A DNA stretch of 64,000 nt, taken from positions 62,001 through 126,000 of the forward strand of contig JALOLD010000006.1 of NCBI GenBank assembly GCA_025456145.1, in the 5' to 3' direction. The stretch is from Thermoanaerobaculales bacterium. GTDB taxonomy: Bacteria > Acidobacteriota > Thermoanaerobaculia > Thermoanaerobaculales > Sulfomarinibacteraceae. The notes under the pieces were generated by a model that did not search any database, had not been told where the DNA came from, and saw only the letters and a program-made list of their open reading frames with translations. Below are positions 25,799 through 34,095 of the stretch, piece after piece; position 1 is the stretch's first letter; each line of letters starts with the position of its first letter. The position numbers were made by a program, and so were the translations under genes.

Positions 25799-26743
25799 AT
25801 GCCATCGCAGCACGTCAAGGTCCTCATTCTGGGCTCCGGCCCGGCCGGGCTCACCGCCGCCCTCTACGCGGCGCGAGCCGATCTCGAGCCGCTGGTCGTC
25901 GAGGGGATGCAGCCCGGCGGTCAGCTCACCATCACGACCGACGTCGAGAACTACCCGGGCTTCCCGGAGGGGATCCTCGGACCCGAGCTGATGCAGCGGA
26001 CCCGGGCGCAGGTCGAGAGGTTCGGCACCCGCTTCATCTTCGATCGGGTCGTCGGCGTCGATCTCTCGACCCATCCGCTCTCGGTGACGACCGACTCGTC
26101 GGGGCTGATCACCTGCGATGCGCTGATCGTCGCCACCGGCGCGACGGCCCGGCTGCTCGGCCTCCCCTCCGAGACCGAGCTCATGGGCTTCGGCGTCTCG
26201 GCCTGTGCGACCTGTGACGGCTTCTTCTTCCGCGACAAGGAGATCGTCGTCGTCGGCGGCGGGGACACCGCGATGGAGGAGGCGACCTTCTTGACCAAGT
26301 TCGCCTCGAAGGTCACCGTGGTTCACCGTCGCGACGAGCTCCGGGCGTCGAAGATCATGCAGCAAAGGGCGATGGCGAACCCCAAGATCGAATTCGCCTG
26401 GAGCTCGGTGGTGACCGAGATCCTGGGGACCCGCGACGGCGGGGTGACCGGCGTCGTTCTCGAGGACACGACGACCGGCGAGCGCCGGACGCTGGCCGCC
26501 CAGGGGGTGTTCATCGCGATCGGCCACCAACCCAACACCGGGGTCTTCGCCGGCGCCCTCGAGACCAACGAGACCGGCTACATTGTCACCGTTCCGGGTA
26601 CGACGCGGACCTCGGTCGACGGGGTCTGGGCGTGCGGCGATGTCCAGGACTCGGTCTACCGCCAGGCGGTGACCGCCGCAGGGACCGGCTGCATGGCCGC
26701 GATCGAGGCCGAGCGCTGGCTCGCCGCGCGGGGGATCGAATAA
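25799..26743 (+). CDS. trxB: Thioredoxin reductase (NADPH)
   Basis: 314 residues from the ATG at 25799 with GGAGG 9 nt upstream. [20 protein letters not shown] is the FAD-binding GxGxx[12 protein letters not shown] holds the redox-active Cxx[15 protein letters not shown] the NADPH-binding motif, and [16 protein letters not shown] the C-terminal FAD motif. Length is standard for low-molecular-weight TrxB. It reduces thioredoxin with NADPH in the cytoplasm. Confidence 0.95.
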   Translation: MPSQHVKVLILGSGPAGLTAALYAARADLEPLVVEGMQPGGQLTITTDVENYPGFPEGILGPELMQRTRAQVERFGTRFIFDRVVGVDLSTHPLSVTTDSSGLITCDALIVATGATARLLGLPSETELMGFGVSACATCDGFFFRDKEIVVVGGGDTAMEEATFLTKFASKVTVVHRRDELRASKIMQQRAMANPKIEFAWSSVVTEILGTRDGGVTGVVLEDTTTGERRTLAAQGVFIAIGHQPNTGVFAGALETNETGYIVTVPGTTRTSVDGVWACGDVQDSVYRQAVTAAGTGCMAAIEAERWLAARGIE

Positions 26744-26825
26744 CCGGGCCGAGCGCCCTGTTTTCCATCGTGGCGGGTCCTTCGACCACGGCTCGCCCCG
26801 ATCGAGACGCCACTGGAGGCAACGT

Positions 26826-27161
26826 ATGATCTCGTTCTCAGACACCGCCGTCGCCAAGGTCAAGGAGTTCGCCGCGAGCACGCCGGAGGCCGCCGGGAAG
26901 AGCCTGCGGATCTTCATCCAGGGCGTCGGCTGCTCGGGCTTCGCCTACGGCTTCACCTTCGACGACGAGCGCGACGGCGACACCAGGGTCGAGCACAACG
27001 GTCTGACGGTCCTCGTCGACTCGAGCTCGGCGCCCCACCTGACCGGCTCGACGGTCGACTTCGTCGATGACCAGCGGGGGACCGGCTTCCTCGTCGACAA
27101 CCCGAACAAGCCGGCGGCCGACGCCTGCGGCTCGCACGGCGGCTGCTCGAGCTGCGGCTGA
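26826..27161 (+). CDS. erpA: A-type Fe-S carrier (ErpA/IscA/HesB family), variant C-terminal cysteines
   Basis: 111 residues. LRIFIQGVGCSGFAYGFTFD is the family core with Cys36, and GTGFLVDNPN the later conserved block. The normal C-terminal CGCGxSF is replaced by ACGSHGGCSSCG, placing cysteines at 101, 107 and 110 (C-x5-C-x2-C). GGAGG lies 9 nt before the ATG. These proteins carry and deliver [2Fe-2S] or [4Fe-4S] clusters to apo-enzymes. The altered spacing may change ligand geometry. Whether it is ErpA or IscA proper cannot be decided, so the symbol is provisional. Confidence 0.85.
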   Translation: MISFSDTAVAKVKEFAASTPEAAGKSLRIFIQGVGCSGFAYGFTFDDERDGDTRVEHNGLTVLVDSSSAPHLTGSTVDFVDDQRGTGFLVDNPNKPAADACGSHGGCSSCG

Positions 27162-27170
27162 GCCGACACG

Positions 27171-27731
27171 ATGAGCAGCGACGCGACCACCCCCCTGGAG
27201 ATCGTCCGGCTCGGCCACCCGGTGCTCCGCCGGGTCGCCGAGGCGGTTCCCGAGGAGTGGTTTGGGACCGGGAGGCTGGCCTCCCTCGGCGAGGCCCTGG
27301 TCCGGACGATGCTCGCCGAGGACGGGGTCGGGCTGGCCGCGCCTCAGGTCGCCGAGCCCCTGCGCCTCTTCGCCTACTGGCTGCCGGCGCGCGGTGACGA
27401 CCCCGGCCTCGAGCCGACGGTGGTCGTCAACCCCGAGCTGCGGTTCGTCGACCCCGAGCCCGAGGAGGGCTGGGAGGGCTGCCTGTCGATCCCCGGGCTG
27501 CGCGGCCTCGTCCCGCGCTCGCCGCGGATCAAGGTCAAGGGACGCGCGGTTTCCGGCGAGCCCCTGAGCTTCACCGCCGACGGCTTCCACGCGCGGGTCA
27601 TCCAGCACGAGTACGACCACCTCGACGGCGTCGTCTTCCTCGATCGCATGACCTCGGTCCGGTCCCTCGCCTTCGAGCCGGAGTGGGAGCGCTACGTGCT
27701 CGCCGAGGCCGGGCCCGAGGCCGAGGGCTGA
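27171..27731 (+). CDS. def: Peptide deformylase
   Basis: 186 residues. All three catalytic motifs are intact: DGVGLAAPQV, EGCLSIPGLRG (metal Cys) and IQHEYDHLDGVVF (the HExxH metal and catalytic residues). It removes the formyl group from nascent N-formylmethionine. It starts 9 bp after the Fe-S carrier gene and is followed 10 bp later by a membrane-protein gene, so it sits inside a plus-strand cluster. The C-terminal tail is slightly longer than usual and acidic. Confidence 0.92.
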   Translation: MSSDATTPLEIVRLGHPVLRRVAEAVPEEWFGTGRLASLGEALVRTMLAEDGVGLAAPQVAEPLRLFAYWLPARGDDPGLEPTVVVNPELRFVDPEPEEGWEGCLSIPGLRGLVPRSPRIKVKGRAVSGEPLSFTADGFHARVIQHEYDHLDGVVFLDRMTSVRSLAFEPEWERYVLAEAGPEAEG

Positions 27732-27741
27732 TCCGGCTGTC

Positions 27742-29460
27742 ATGCCGCCGCCCGCGCCGCCGCCGTCCACCGACGCCGAGCCGGCCACCCCGAGCCCTCA
27801 CCCCCGACCGGCGCCGCCCGCGGCGATCGTCGTCATCGCTGTCCTGGTCGGCCTGATCTGCGGCGCCCACCAGATCGCCAACACCTCGATCGGTTGGCAC
27901 ATCGCCTCCGGGCGCTGGATGATCGAGCATCGCGCGCTGCTCGACCACGACGTCTTCAGCTTCACCTCGGGCGGCGTCGAGTGGATCGATCACGAGTGGC
28001 TGTTCCAGATCCTGGTCGCGGCCCTGTACGATCACGGCGGCGCGCCCGCGCTGGTCGTCCTGCGGATGGCGGTCCTCGCCGCGCTCGCGGTTTTGCTGCT
28101 GCGGATCGGTACGGCGAGCGGTCTCTCACCGCCGGTGGCGCTGCTGCTGGCAACCCTCTCGCTGCTCGGCGCCCGGCCCCGGTTCTTCCTCCGTCCCGAG
28201 CTCGCGACCCTGCTGCTGCTGCCGCTCGCCCTGTGGATCTTCGCCGACCGCCGCGGCCGCCGCTGGTGGCCCGCGCCTCTGGCCGCGGTGATCGGCCTCG
28301 GGGTCAACCTGCACGGCGCGATGCTCGTCGCCCCGATCCTCGTCACCGTGTGGTTCGCCGGCGAGGCCCTCGAGCGCCTGCTCGGCCGCACGTCGGACGG
28401 CTCGTTTCTCGGGTCCGGCCTCACCGGGGTCGCGGCCTCCTGGCTCGCGACGGTCCTCAACCCTCACGGCCTCGCGATCTGGTCGGTGCCCCTCCGGCTC
28501 GCCGAGATGGTGCGGATGCCGCACATCCCGAATCCAGAGTGGATCGCACCGGGCCCCGCCGACGCCCCGGCCCTCTTCGTCGCCCTGGCCGTCGCCGGGG
28601 GGGTGCTTCTCGCCGGCCGCGCCGCGCCCCAGTCCTGGCTCGGCGTCGCCGCCACCACCGCCCTCGCTCTCCGGCACGTCCGGAACATCGGCGTGTTCTT
28701 CGTGCTGCTCCCGCAGTCGGTCGCTCCGGCGCTGGCCCGGCTCGAGATCGGCGCAGCGCGCCCCGCCGGCGGTCGGGAACGCCTTCGCACGGTGGTCTGT
28801 CTCGGCCTGGTGGCGGTCCTCGCGGTCGCCGCCGCGTTGCGCCCATGGCCGCTGCCCGGCTTCGGATTCGCCGAGGGGTGGTACCCGGAGCGGGCCTGGG
28901 CCTTCCTCGAGCGTTACGGTCTGCTCGAGGGACGGTTGTACAACGACGTCCGGTTCGGCGGCTGGCTCATCCTGCGTGGCTACCCGGATCGCCGGGTCTT
29001 TCTCGACGATCGCAACGAGATCCACGAGCCACTGCTCAGAGAGATCTGGGAGATCCTCGAGCGCAGCGATGTCGCCGCCTGGGAGGGGCTGCTTAAACGG
29101 TGGGGCATCGACACCGTGCTGCTGCGCTACCACGAGCCGGTCCGGGTGACGACTCCCGACGGGAGGGATCTGGGCCGGCGCGGTTTCTCGGCCCTGTGGT
29201 TCCCGACCGGCCGCTGGGCGACGGTGTATTGGGACGATGTCGCCATCGTGCTCGTCCGTCGCTCATCGGCCTCCGAGGAGCTGCTCGCCGAGCGCGAGTA
29301 CCGCCTCGTCCAACCCGACGATCTCGAGCATCTGGCGGCGCGGCTGAGGGCCGACCCCGAGCTGGCCGCTCCGGTCGCGGCCGAGCTCGAGCGCGCCCTC
29401 GCCGACGACCCGCGCGGCCGGCGCGCCCGCGAGATCGCGGCGCTGCTCGACCCGTCGTGA
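27742..29460 (+). CDS. Polytopic membrane protein, GT-C-like, function unknown
   Basis: 572 residues. A Pro-rich cytoplasmic N-terminus (about 35 residues) precedes ten or so TM segments. The first external loop has SIGWHIASGRWMIEHRALLDHDVFSFTS and WIDHEWLFQILVAALYD, a pattern (xWHxxxGxWI...HDxFS...WxxHEWL) shared by a broad set of uncharacterised bacterial membrane proteins related to GT-C transferases. The C-terminal ~170 residues are soluble and include GGWLILRGYPDRRVFLDDRNE. It starts 10 bp after def. Substrate and reaction are unknown. Confidence 0.7.
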   Translation: MPPPAPPPSTDAEPATPSPHPRPAPPAAIVVIAVLVGLICGAHQIANTSIGWHIASGRWMIEHRALLDHDVFSFTSGGVEWIDHEWLFQILVAALYDHGGAPALVVLRMAVLAALAVLLLRIGTASGLSPPVALLLATLSLLGARPRFFLRPELATLLLLPLALWIFADRRGRRWWPAPLAAVIGLGVNLHGAMLVAPILVTVWFAGEALERLLGRTSDGSFLGSGLTGVAASWLATVLNPHGLAIWSVPLRLAEMVRMPHIPNPEWIAPGPADAPALFVALAVAGGVLLAGRAAPQSWLGVAATTALALRHVRNIGVFFVLLPQSVAPALARLEIGAARPAGGRERLRTVVCLGLVAVLAVAAALRPWPLPGFGFAEGWYPERAWAFLERYGLLEGRLYNDVRFGGWLILRGYPDRRVFLDDRNEIHEPLLREIWEILERSDVAAWEGLLKRWGIDTVLLRYHEPVRVTTPDGRDLGRRGFSALWFPTGRWATVYWDDVAIVLVRRSSASEELLAEREYRLVQPDDLEHLAARLRADPELAAPVAAELERALADDPRGRRAREIAALLDPS

Positions 29461-29499
29461 TCGGTCCGCGGGGCGGCCGACCTCCGACTCCCCCTCCCG

Positions 29500-30357
29500 C
29501 TACTCGAGCCGTACCGCGTCGAGCGCCTCGGCCGAGCAGGTCTCGGGCTCGATCCGGTAGGGCTGACCGAAGTAGTCGAGGGGGGTCTCGCCGAGCAGAC
29601 CGGCGTCGACCAGCTCCCGCCAGCTCGCCGGACAACGGCCGTTGACCGCCTGCCACCGGCTGAGTAACGGGTCGAGGAGCTCCCCGTCGCGCGAGGCGAC
29701 GAGGCGGTAAATCTGGCGGTCGCAGACCAGCCGGTCGAACTCGTCGCGCGCCTCCTCCCGGACCTCCCTCCAGTAGTCGATGGCGTCGTCGACCGACCAC
29801 GCACCCTCCTCCTCGCGCCACCTCGTCAGGAAGCGGTGCAGGCGATGCGGGGCCCCGGGGATCGCCGTCGCGGCCTCGAAGAAGCGGATCCCCTCGGCGC
29901 GGTCCCGGTAGCGGATGAAGAGGTCCCATCCGGCCGCCTCGGCGATCTCGTGGTTGTCGGGCATGTTGCGCAGCGCCTTGTCGAACAGCCGGATCACCGC
30001 CGCCTTGTGGATCGCCTCGTCGGTCGTCGGCAGCTGCATGATCAGCGCCCCGACCCGGTAGGCGTCGTGGTAGAGGGGGTCGAGGTCGGTGATCAGGTTG
30101 TAGACCGTCTCGAGATAGAGGAAACGCTCATACGGCCGGTACTGGGAGTAGTACTGGATCGACCACAGGTAGACCAGGTCGGCGACGAGGCCCGGGTTGC
30201 CCAGGCTTCCCAGCCGCAGCATCTCGGCGCTCGGCAGGTAGAGGAGGCGCCGGCCGAGGGGGTCCTCCCGGGGAACCTCCTGGAGGGCGTTTTCCGAGAC
30301 CACCGCGCCGATCAGCAGCAGCACCACGGCGAGAACGGTCGGGAGGTTCCTGGTCAC
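29500..30357 (-). CDS. Conserved membrane-anchored TPR-like protein of an ABC transporter operon
   Basis: 285 residues from the GTG at 30357, overlapping the permease stop as GTGA. One N-terminal TM anchor (residues ~5-21), then YLPSAEMLRLGSLGNPGLVADLVYLWSIQYYS and YNLITDLDPLYHDAYRVGALI, segments seen in uncharacterised proteins encoded beside ABC-2 transporters in Acidobacteria and Myxobacteria. The helical mid-region resembles TPR repeats. It is the last gene of the ABC trio and probably acts at the periplasmic face. No enzyme motif is visible. Confidence 0.65.
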   Translation of the reverse strand: MTRNLPTVLAVVLLLIGAVVSENALQEVPREDPLGRRLLYLPSAEMLRLGSLGNPGLVADLVYLWSIQYYSQYRPYERFLYLETVYNLITDLDPLYHDAYRVGALIMQLPTTDEAIHKAAVIRLFDKALRNMPDNHEIAEAAGWDLFIRYRDRAEGIRFFEAATAIPGAPHRLHRFLTRWREEEGAWSVDDAIDYWREVREEARDEFDRLVCDRQIYRLVASRDGELLDPLLSRWQAVNGRCPASWRELVDAGLLGETPLDYFGQPYRIEPETCSAEALDAVRLE

Positions 30358-31121
30358 TGGAGATCCCGCGTGCCGAAGCGCAGGCAGGCGAGGGTGAGCA
30401 CCAGGATCGTGAAGAAGATGCCGTAGACCAGCGCCCAGACGATCGCCTCGGGCGGAATCGGCAACCCGTGCACGACCTCGGTCTTGAGGTTGAACCGCTC
30501 GAGGTTCGGCACGACGTAATACAGCGCCGAGACCACCGTGCGGCCGACCGACTCCGGGAGGTGTCTGGTGAGCAGCCAGAGGTCCTGGGACACGTGCCCG
30601 ACGACGAACACCGAGAGGGTGAAGATCGAGCCGAGAATCGGCTTGGTGAGCACCGAGAACAGGGTCGCGAAGGCGACCAGCACCGCCATCTCGACACCGA
30701 TCATCGCGGTGGCGATGAGCAGCCGCGGATCGACCCCTCCGCCGTACAACCAGACCAAGACGACGAGGATCGCCGACATCAGGACGAGGTTGACGAGAAC
30801 GGTGGCGAGCAGGCCGACGTACTTGCCGACCAGGAACTGCCAGCGCCGAACCGGCTTGGCGAGGATGTAGTAGACGGTCCGGCTGTCGATCTCGCGGCTG
30901 ATCAGCAGCACGCTCATCATCACCGCGATGAGCATCAGGAAGAGCTGGATCCCGGCAAGACCCATGTCCTTGATGATCTTCGTCTGGTCGCCGACGGTGA
31001 GGATTCCGAAGAGCTTCGAGCTCGCCAGCAGGAGCACGGCGAAGCCGAGGAAGAGGTAGAGGATCTTGTCCCGCAGGGCCTCGCGCAGGGTGCTCAGGGC
31101 GATGACGCGGATCGCTCTCAC
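30354..31121 (-). CDS. ABC-2 type transporter permease (NosY-like)
   Basis: 255 residues, GTG start at 31121 overlapping the ATPase stop as GTGA. About six TM segments. VIALSTLREALRDKILYLFLGFA is the N-terminal signature, and LISREIDSRTVYYILAKPVRRWQFLVGKY is the conserved E-x-R...SKPV-type loop of the ABC-2 (NosY/YhaP) family. It pairs with the ATPase gene directly upstream. Substrate unknown; multidrug, lipid or peptide export is typical of the family. Confidence 0.87.
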   Translation of the reverse strand: MRAIRVIALSTLREALRDKILYLFLGFAVLLLASSKLFGILTVGDQTKIIKDMGLAGIQLFLMLIAVMMSVLLISREIDSRTVYYILAKPVRRWQFLVGKYVGLLATVLVNLVLMSAILVVLVWLYGGGVDPRLLIATAMIGVEMAVLVAFATLFSVLTKPILGSIFTLSVFVVGHVSQDLWLLTRHLPESVGRTVVSALYYVVPNLERFNLKTEVVHGLPIPPEAIVWALVYGIFFTILVLTLACLRFGTRDLQ

Positions 31122-32044
31122 GACGCGCCCCCTTCTTCGTACAGGCTCATGAGGAGGTCCTCGAGGGTGCTGCGTACCGGCGTCAGACTCATCATCCGGG
31201 CGCCCGCCTCGGCGAGCTCGCGGATGACGTCGTCCCGCCGGTCGGCGGCGACCCGGACCCAGGCGGCGTCGCTCCCCCGATGGGCCGACTCGACCGGCGT
31301 TCTGAGGGCCGACGGGTCGAGGCCGGTGAAGGTGATCTCGTAGCTCTCGACCTCGCGCGCGAGGAGATCCCTGACCGCGCCGACCCCGTGGACCCGACCT
31401 CCGATGACCGTCGCCACCCGATCGCAGATCGTCTCGACATCGGGGATGATGTGGCTCGAGAAGAAGACCGTGACCCCCCGTTCGTGCTGCTCGAGGATCA
31501 GGTCGCGGACGTCGCGCCGGCCGATCGGGTCGAGGCCGCTCATCGGCTCGTCGAGGATCAGCAGCTGCGGCGAGCCGAGCAGCGCCTGGGCGAGGGCGAT
31601 GCGCTGGAGCATCCCCTTGGAGTAGGTCCGCATCGTCTGGTCGCCCCGGCCGCCCATCGAGACCTGGTCGAGGACCGCCGCCACCCGGTCGTCGATCTCG
31701 GAGGGGGCGACCTCGAGGAGATCGGCGGAGAAGCGCAGGTACTCGCGACCGCTGAGGTGCTGGTAGAGGTAGGGGTTCTCGGCCATGAAACCGATCCGTC
31801 GTTTGGCCGCCATCGCGTCGTGCGGCAGCCCGCCGATGGTGATCTCGCCCGAGTCGGGGATCACCAGCCCGGTCACCGCCTTGATGGTGGTCGTCTTGCC
31901 GGCGCCGTTGGGACCGAGAAAGCCGAAGATCTCGCCCTTGAAGACCTCGAGGTCGAGGCCCCGGAGCACCTCGACCGGTCGCTCGAACAGACCCGGGTGG
32001 AAGGTCTTCCTGAGACTGACGATCCTCAGCTCGATCTCGGGCAT
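31118..32044 (-). CDS. ABC transporter ATP-binding protein (CcmA/YhaQ-like)
   Basis: 308 residues from the ATG at 32044 with GGAGGG just upstream. Walker A GPNGAGKTT is at residues 44-52, the signature is TYSKGMLQRIALAQAL, Walker B is LLILDEPMSGLDP, and the H-loop is FFSSHIIPDVE. A C-terminal ~80-residue domain follows, as usual for ABC-2 ATPases. It energises the permease encoded by the overlapping next gene. Confidence 0.92.
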   Translation of the reverse strand: MPEIELRIVSLRKTFHPGLFERPVEVLRGLDLEVFKGEIFGFLGPNGAGKTTTIKAVTGLVIPDSGEITIGGLPHDAMAAKRRIGFMAENPYLYQHLSGREYLRFSADLLEVAPSEIDDRVAAVLDQVSMGGRGDQTMRTYSKGMLQRIALAQALLGSPQLLILDEPMSGLDPIGRRDVRDLILEQHERGVTVFFSSHIIPDVETICDRVATVIGGRVHGVGAVRDLLAREVESYEITFTGLDPSALRTPVESAHRGSDAAWVRVAADRRDDVIRELAEAGARMMSLTPVRSTLEDLLMSLYEEGGAS

Positions 32045-32079
32045 GCTCCCTCCGCGGTGTCGGCGAGCGGATCGCCCCG

Positions 32080-32085
32080 AGTATA
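32080..32085 (-). promoter_or_regulatory. Candidate -10 (TATACT) of the ABC trio
   Basis: The minus strand has TATACT 35 nt upstream of the ATPase ATG, with a GGAGGG ribosome site between. No clear -35 is visible. It lies back to back with the divIVA promoter candidate. Confidence 0.45.
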
Positions 32086-32131
32086 TCCGAGCCGCCGGGC
32101 GTCCCGGATCACACTCCTTCGGCGCCGATCG

Positions 32132-32140
32132 TGGCATACT
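32132..32140 (+). promoter_or_regulatory. Candidate extended -10 (TGGCATACT) of divIVA-hutI
   Basis: TGG CATACT lies 26 nt upstream of the divIVA ATG at 32167, with GGGAGGG between. The hexamer is 4/6 with a TGn extension. Confidence 0.4.
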
Positions 32141-32166
32141 GGATCGTTGAAAGGGAGGGCCGCACG

Positions 32167-32694
32167 ATGTCCGAGCTGTCTCCTCTCGACATTCTCGGCA
32201 AGAGGTTCGCCGTCCGCTTCCGGGGCTACCCGGCCAACGAGGTCCACGAGTACCTGACCGAGGTCGCCGGCGCGGTCGAGGCGCTGACCCGCGAGCGCGG
32301 CGAGCTCCGGCAGCAGGTCCACCGGCTCGAGCACGAGCTCGCCTCGTTCCGCCAGCGCGAGACCGCGCTCCACGAGGCCCTGGTCGCCGCCCAGCGGTCG
32401 GCGGAGTCGACGATCGAGTCGGCGCGCGACGAGGGTCAGCGGATCATCGCCGATGGCCACGGGCTCGCCGACCGGCTGGTCGAGGAGGCCAACGAGCGGG
32501 CCCGCAAGATCGACGAGGTCATCCAGCAGCTCCGCGAGCGGAGGCGGGACGCGCGATCCGAGCTCATCCGCCTGGTCGAGATCCTCCAGGGGCTGGTCGA
32601 CGACGACCGGGCCCGCGAGCAGGAGGAGCGGACGACGCCCCAGCTCGCCCTGCTGTCGCGCAGGAACGAGAGCGGCCGGGAGGGCCGCGGATGA
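32167..32694 (+). CDS. DivIVA-domain coiled-coil protein
   Basis: 175 residues from the ATG at 32167, preceded by GGGAGGG; an upstream in-frame ATG at 32131 overlaps the promoter candidate. SPLDILGKRFAVRFRGYPANEVHEYLTEVA is the DivIVA N-terminal membrane-curvature domain (F-x-x-R-x-G-Y-x-x-x-E-V/D-x-x-L). A long coiled coil follows (residues ~35-150). Such proteins mark poles or septa and recruit partners. It overlaps hutI by 4 bp, an odd partner for a cell-shape protein. Confidence 0.85.
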   Translation: MSELSPLDILGKRFAVRFRGYPANEVHEYLTEVAGAVEALTRERGELRQQVHRLEHELASFRQRETALHEALVAAQRSAESTIESARDEGQRIIADGHGLADRLVEEANERARKIDEVIQQLRERRRDARSELIRLVEILQGLVDDDRAREQEERTTPQLALLSRRNESGREGRG

Positions 32695-33956
32695 GCCTCC
32701 TCATCCGGGGCGCGAGCCAGCTCGCGACCCCCCTGGGACGCTCGGCCCGGCGGCACGGCGAGCTCGGGCGGGTGGCGGTGCACACCGACTGGGTGGTCCG
32801 TTGCGACGACGGGACGATCGCCTTCGTCGGCCCGACGGCCGAGCACGACGCGCGCTTCCCCGCCGCCGATCTGGTGCTCGACGCCGACGGCGGCTGTGTC
32901 ATTCCCGCCTTTGTCGACCCCCACACCCATCCGGTGTGGGCCGGCTCGCGCGAGGGTGAGTTCAACCGCCGGCTGCGCGGCGAGTCCTACATGGACATCG
33001 CCCGCTCGGGCGGCGGCATCAACGCCACCGTCCGCGCCACCCGGGCGGCGAGCTTCGAGGGCCTCCTCGCCTCGACGCTCTCCCGGCTCGACCGGTTCCT
33101 CGAGCACGGCACGACGACGATCGAGGCGAAGTCGGGCTACGGCCTCGACCTGGCGACCGAGATCCGCATGCTCGAGGTGATCGCGGCGGCGAACCGCGAT
33201 CACCCCGTCGACCTGCACCCGACCTGCCTCGCCGCGCACGAGGTTCCCCCCGAGCATCGGGGCGACACCGACGGCTGGGTCGACCGGCTGGTCGCCGAGA
33301 TCCACCCGAACATCGCCCGGCGAGGCCTCGCCGAGGCGGTCGACGTCTTCTGCGAGCAGGGCGTCTTCGACCTCGACCAGACCCGCCGGCTGCTCGCCGA
33401 CGCCGATTCTCTCGGCTGGCGCGTCCACCTCCACGCCGACGAGCTGACGCCGCTCGGCGGCGCCGAGCTCGCGGTCGAGCTCGGCGCGCTCTCCGCCGAC
33501 CACCTCATGTGCGTCACCGAGGCCGGGATCGATGCCCTCGCCGGGTCGGAGACGGTGGCGGTGCTGCTTCCCGGCACCTCCTTCTTCCTTCGTACCGCCT
33601 ACGCGCCGGCCCGGCGGCTGGTCGACGCCGGCTGCGCCGTCGCCCTCGCCACCGACTGCAACCCGGGATCCTCGCCGACCGAGTCGATGCCGGCGATCCT
33701 CGCCCTGGCGACCCTCGGGATGGGTCTGAGCGTCGAGGAGGCGCTGACCGCCGCGACCCTCAACGCGGCCGCCGCGATCGGACGATCAGCCGAGATCGGC
33801 TCGCTCGAGGTCGGCAAGCGGGCCGACATCGCGGTCCTCGCCGGCCCGAGCTTCCACCACCTGGTCTACCACTACGGCGTCAACCCCATCCGCCACGTGG
33901 TCAAGAACGGCCGCGTCGTCGTCCGCGACAGGCAGCTCGTCGCTCGATCGCGCTGA
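32691..33956 (+). CDS. hutI: Imidazolonepropionase
   Basis: 421 residues, start overlapping the divIVA stop as ATGA. VDPHTHPVWAGSREGEFNRRLRGESY provides the HxH metal ligands and the HutI-specific stretch; ARSGGGINATVRATRAAS and TTIEAKSGYGLDLATE are further signatures; HLHADELTPLGGAELAVELGA and ATDCNPGSSPT complete the amidohydrolase site. It hydrolyses 4-imidazolone-5-propionate to N-formimino-L-glutamate in histidine degradation. No other hut gene is in the window. Confidence 0.93.
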   Translation: MSLLIRGASQLATPLGRSARRHGELGRVAVHTDWVVRCDDGTIAFVGPTAEHDARFPAADLVLDADGGCVIPAFVDPHTHPVWAGSREGEFNRRLRGESYMDIARSGGGINATVRATRAASFEGLLASTLSRLDRFLEHGTTTIEAKSGYGLDLATEIRMLEVIAAANRDHPVDLHPTCLAAHEVPPEHRGDTDGWVDRLVAEIHPNIARRGLAEAVDVFCEQGVFDLDQTRRLLADADSLGWRVHLHADELTPLGGAELAVELGALSADHLMCVTEAGIDALAGSETVAVLLPGTSFFLRTAYAPARRLVDAGCAVALATDCNPGSSPTESMPAILALATLGMGLSVEEALTAATLNAAAAIGRSAEIGSLEVGKRADIAVLAGPSFHHLVYHYGVNPIRHVVKNGRVVVRDRQLVARSR

Positions 33957-33999
33957 GGCGCTTCCGTCGCCTCCATCTCACCTCTGAGAACTCGGGTTC

Positions 34000-34059
34000 G
34001 GGAGCCGGCACGCGACATCGTTCGCCGCGAACAATGTCGCGTGCCTGCGCACCGCTCCC
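34000..34059. repeat. Long imperfect inverted repeat between converging hutI and ymdB
   Basis: Arms of 12 bp are perfect (34007-34018 with 34034-34045), continue after one mismatch as 5 bp (34020-34024 with 34028-34032) around a 3-nt loop, and have an outer GGGAGC/GCTCCC pair (34000-34005 with 34054-34059). It has no T tract on either strand. It may act as a bidirectional transcript-end structure or be a member of a dispersed palindromic repeat. Confidence 0.7.
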
Positions 34060-34095
34060 GTCGCGCGGACCGGAGGGCGAGATCCGCCCCGGCCG

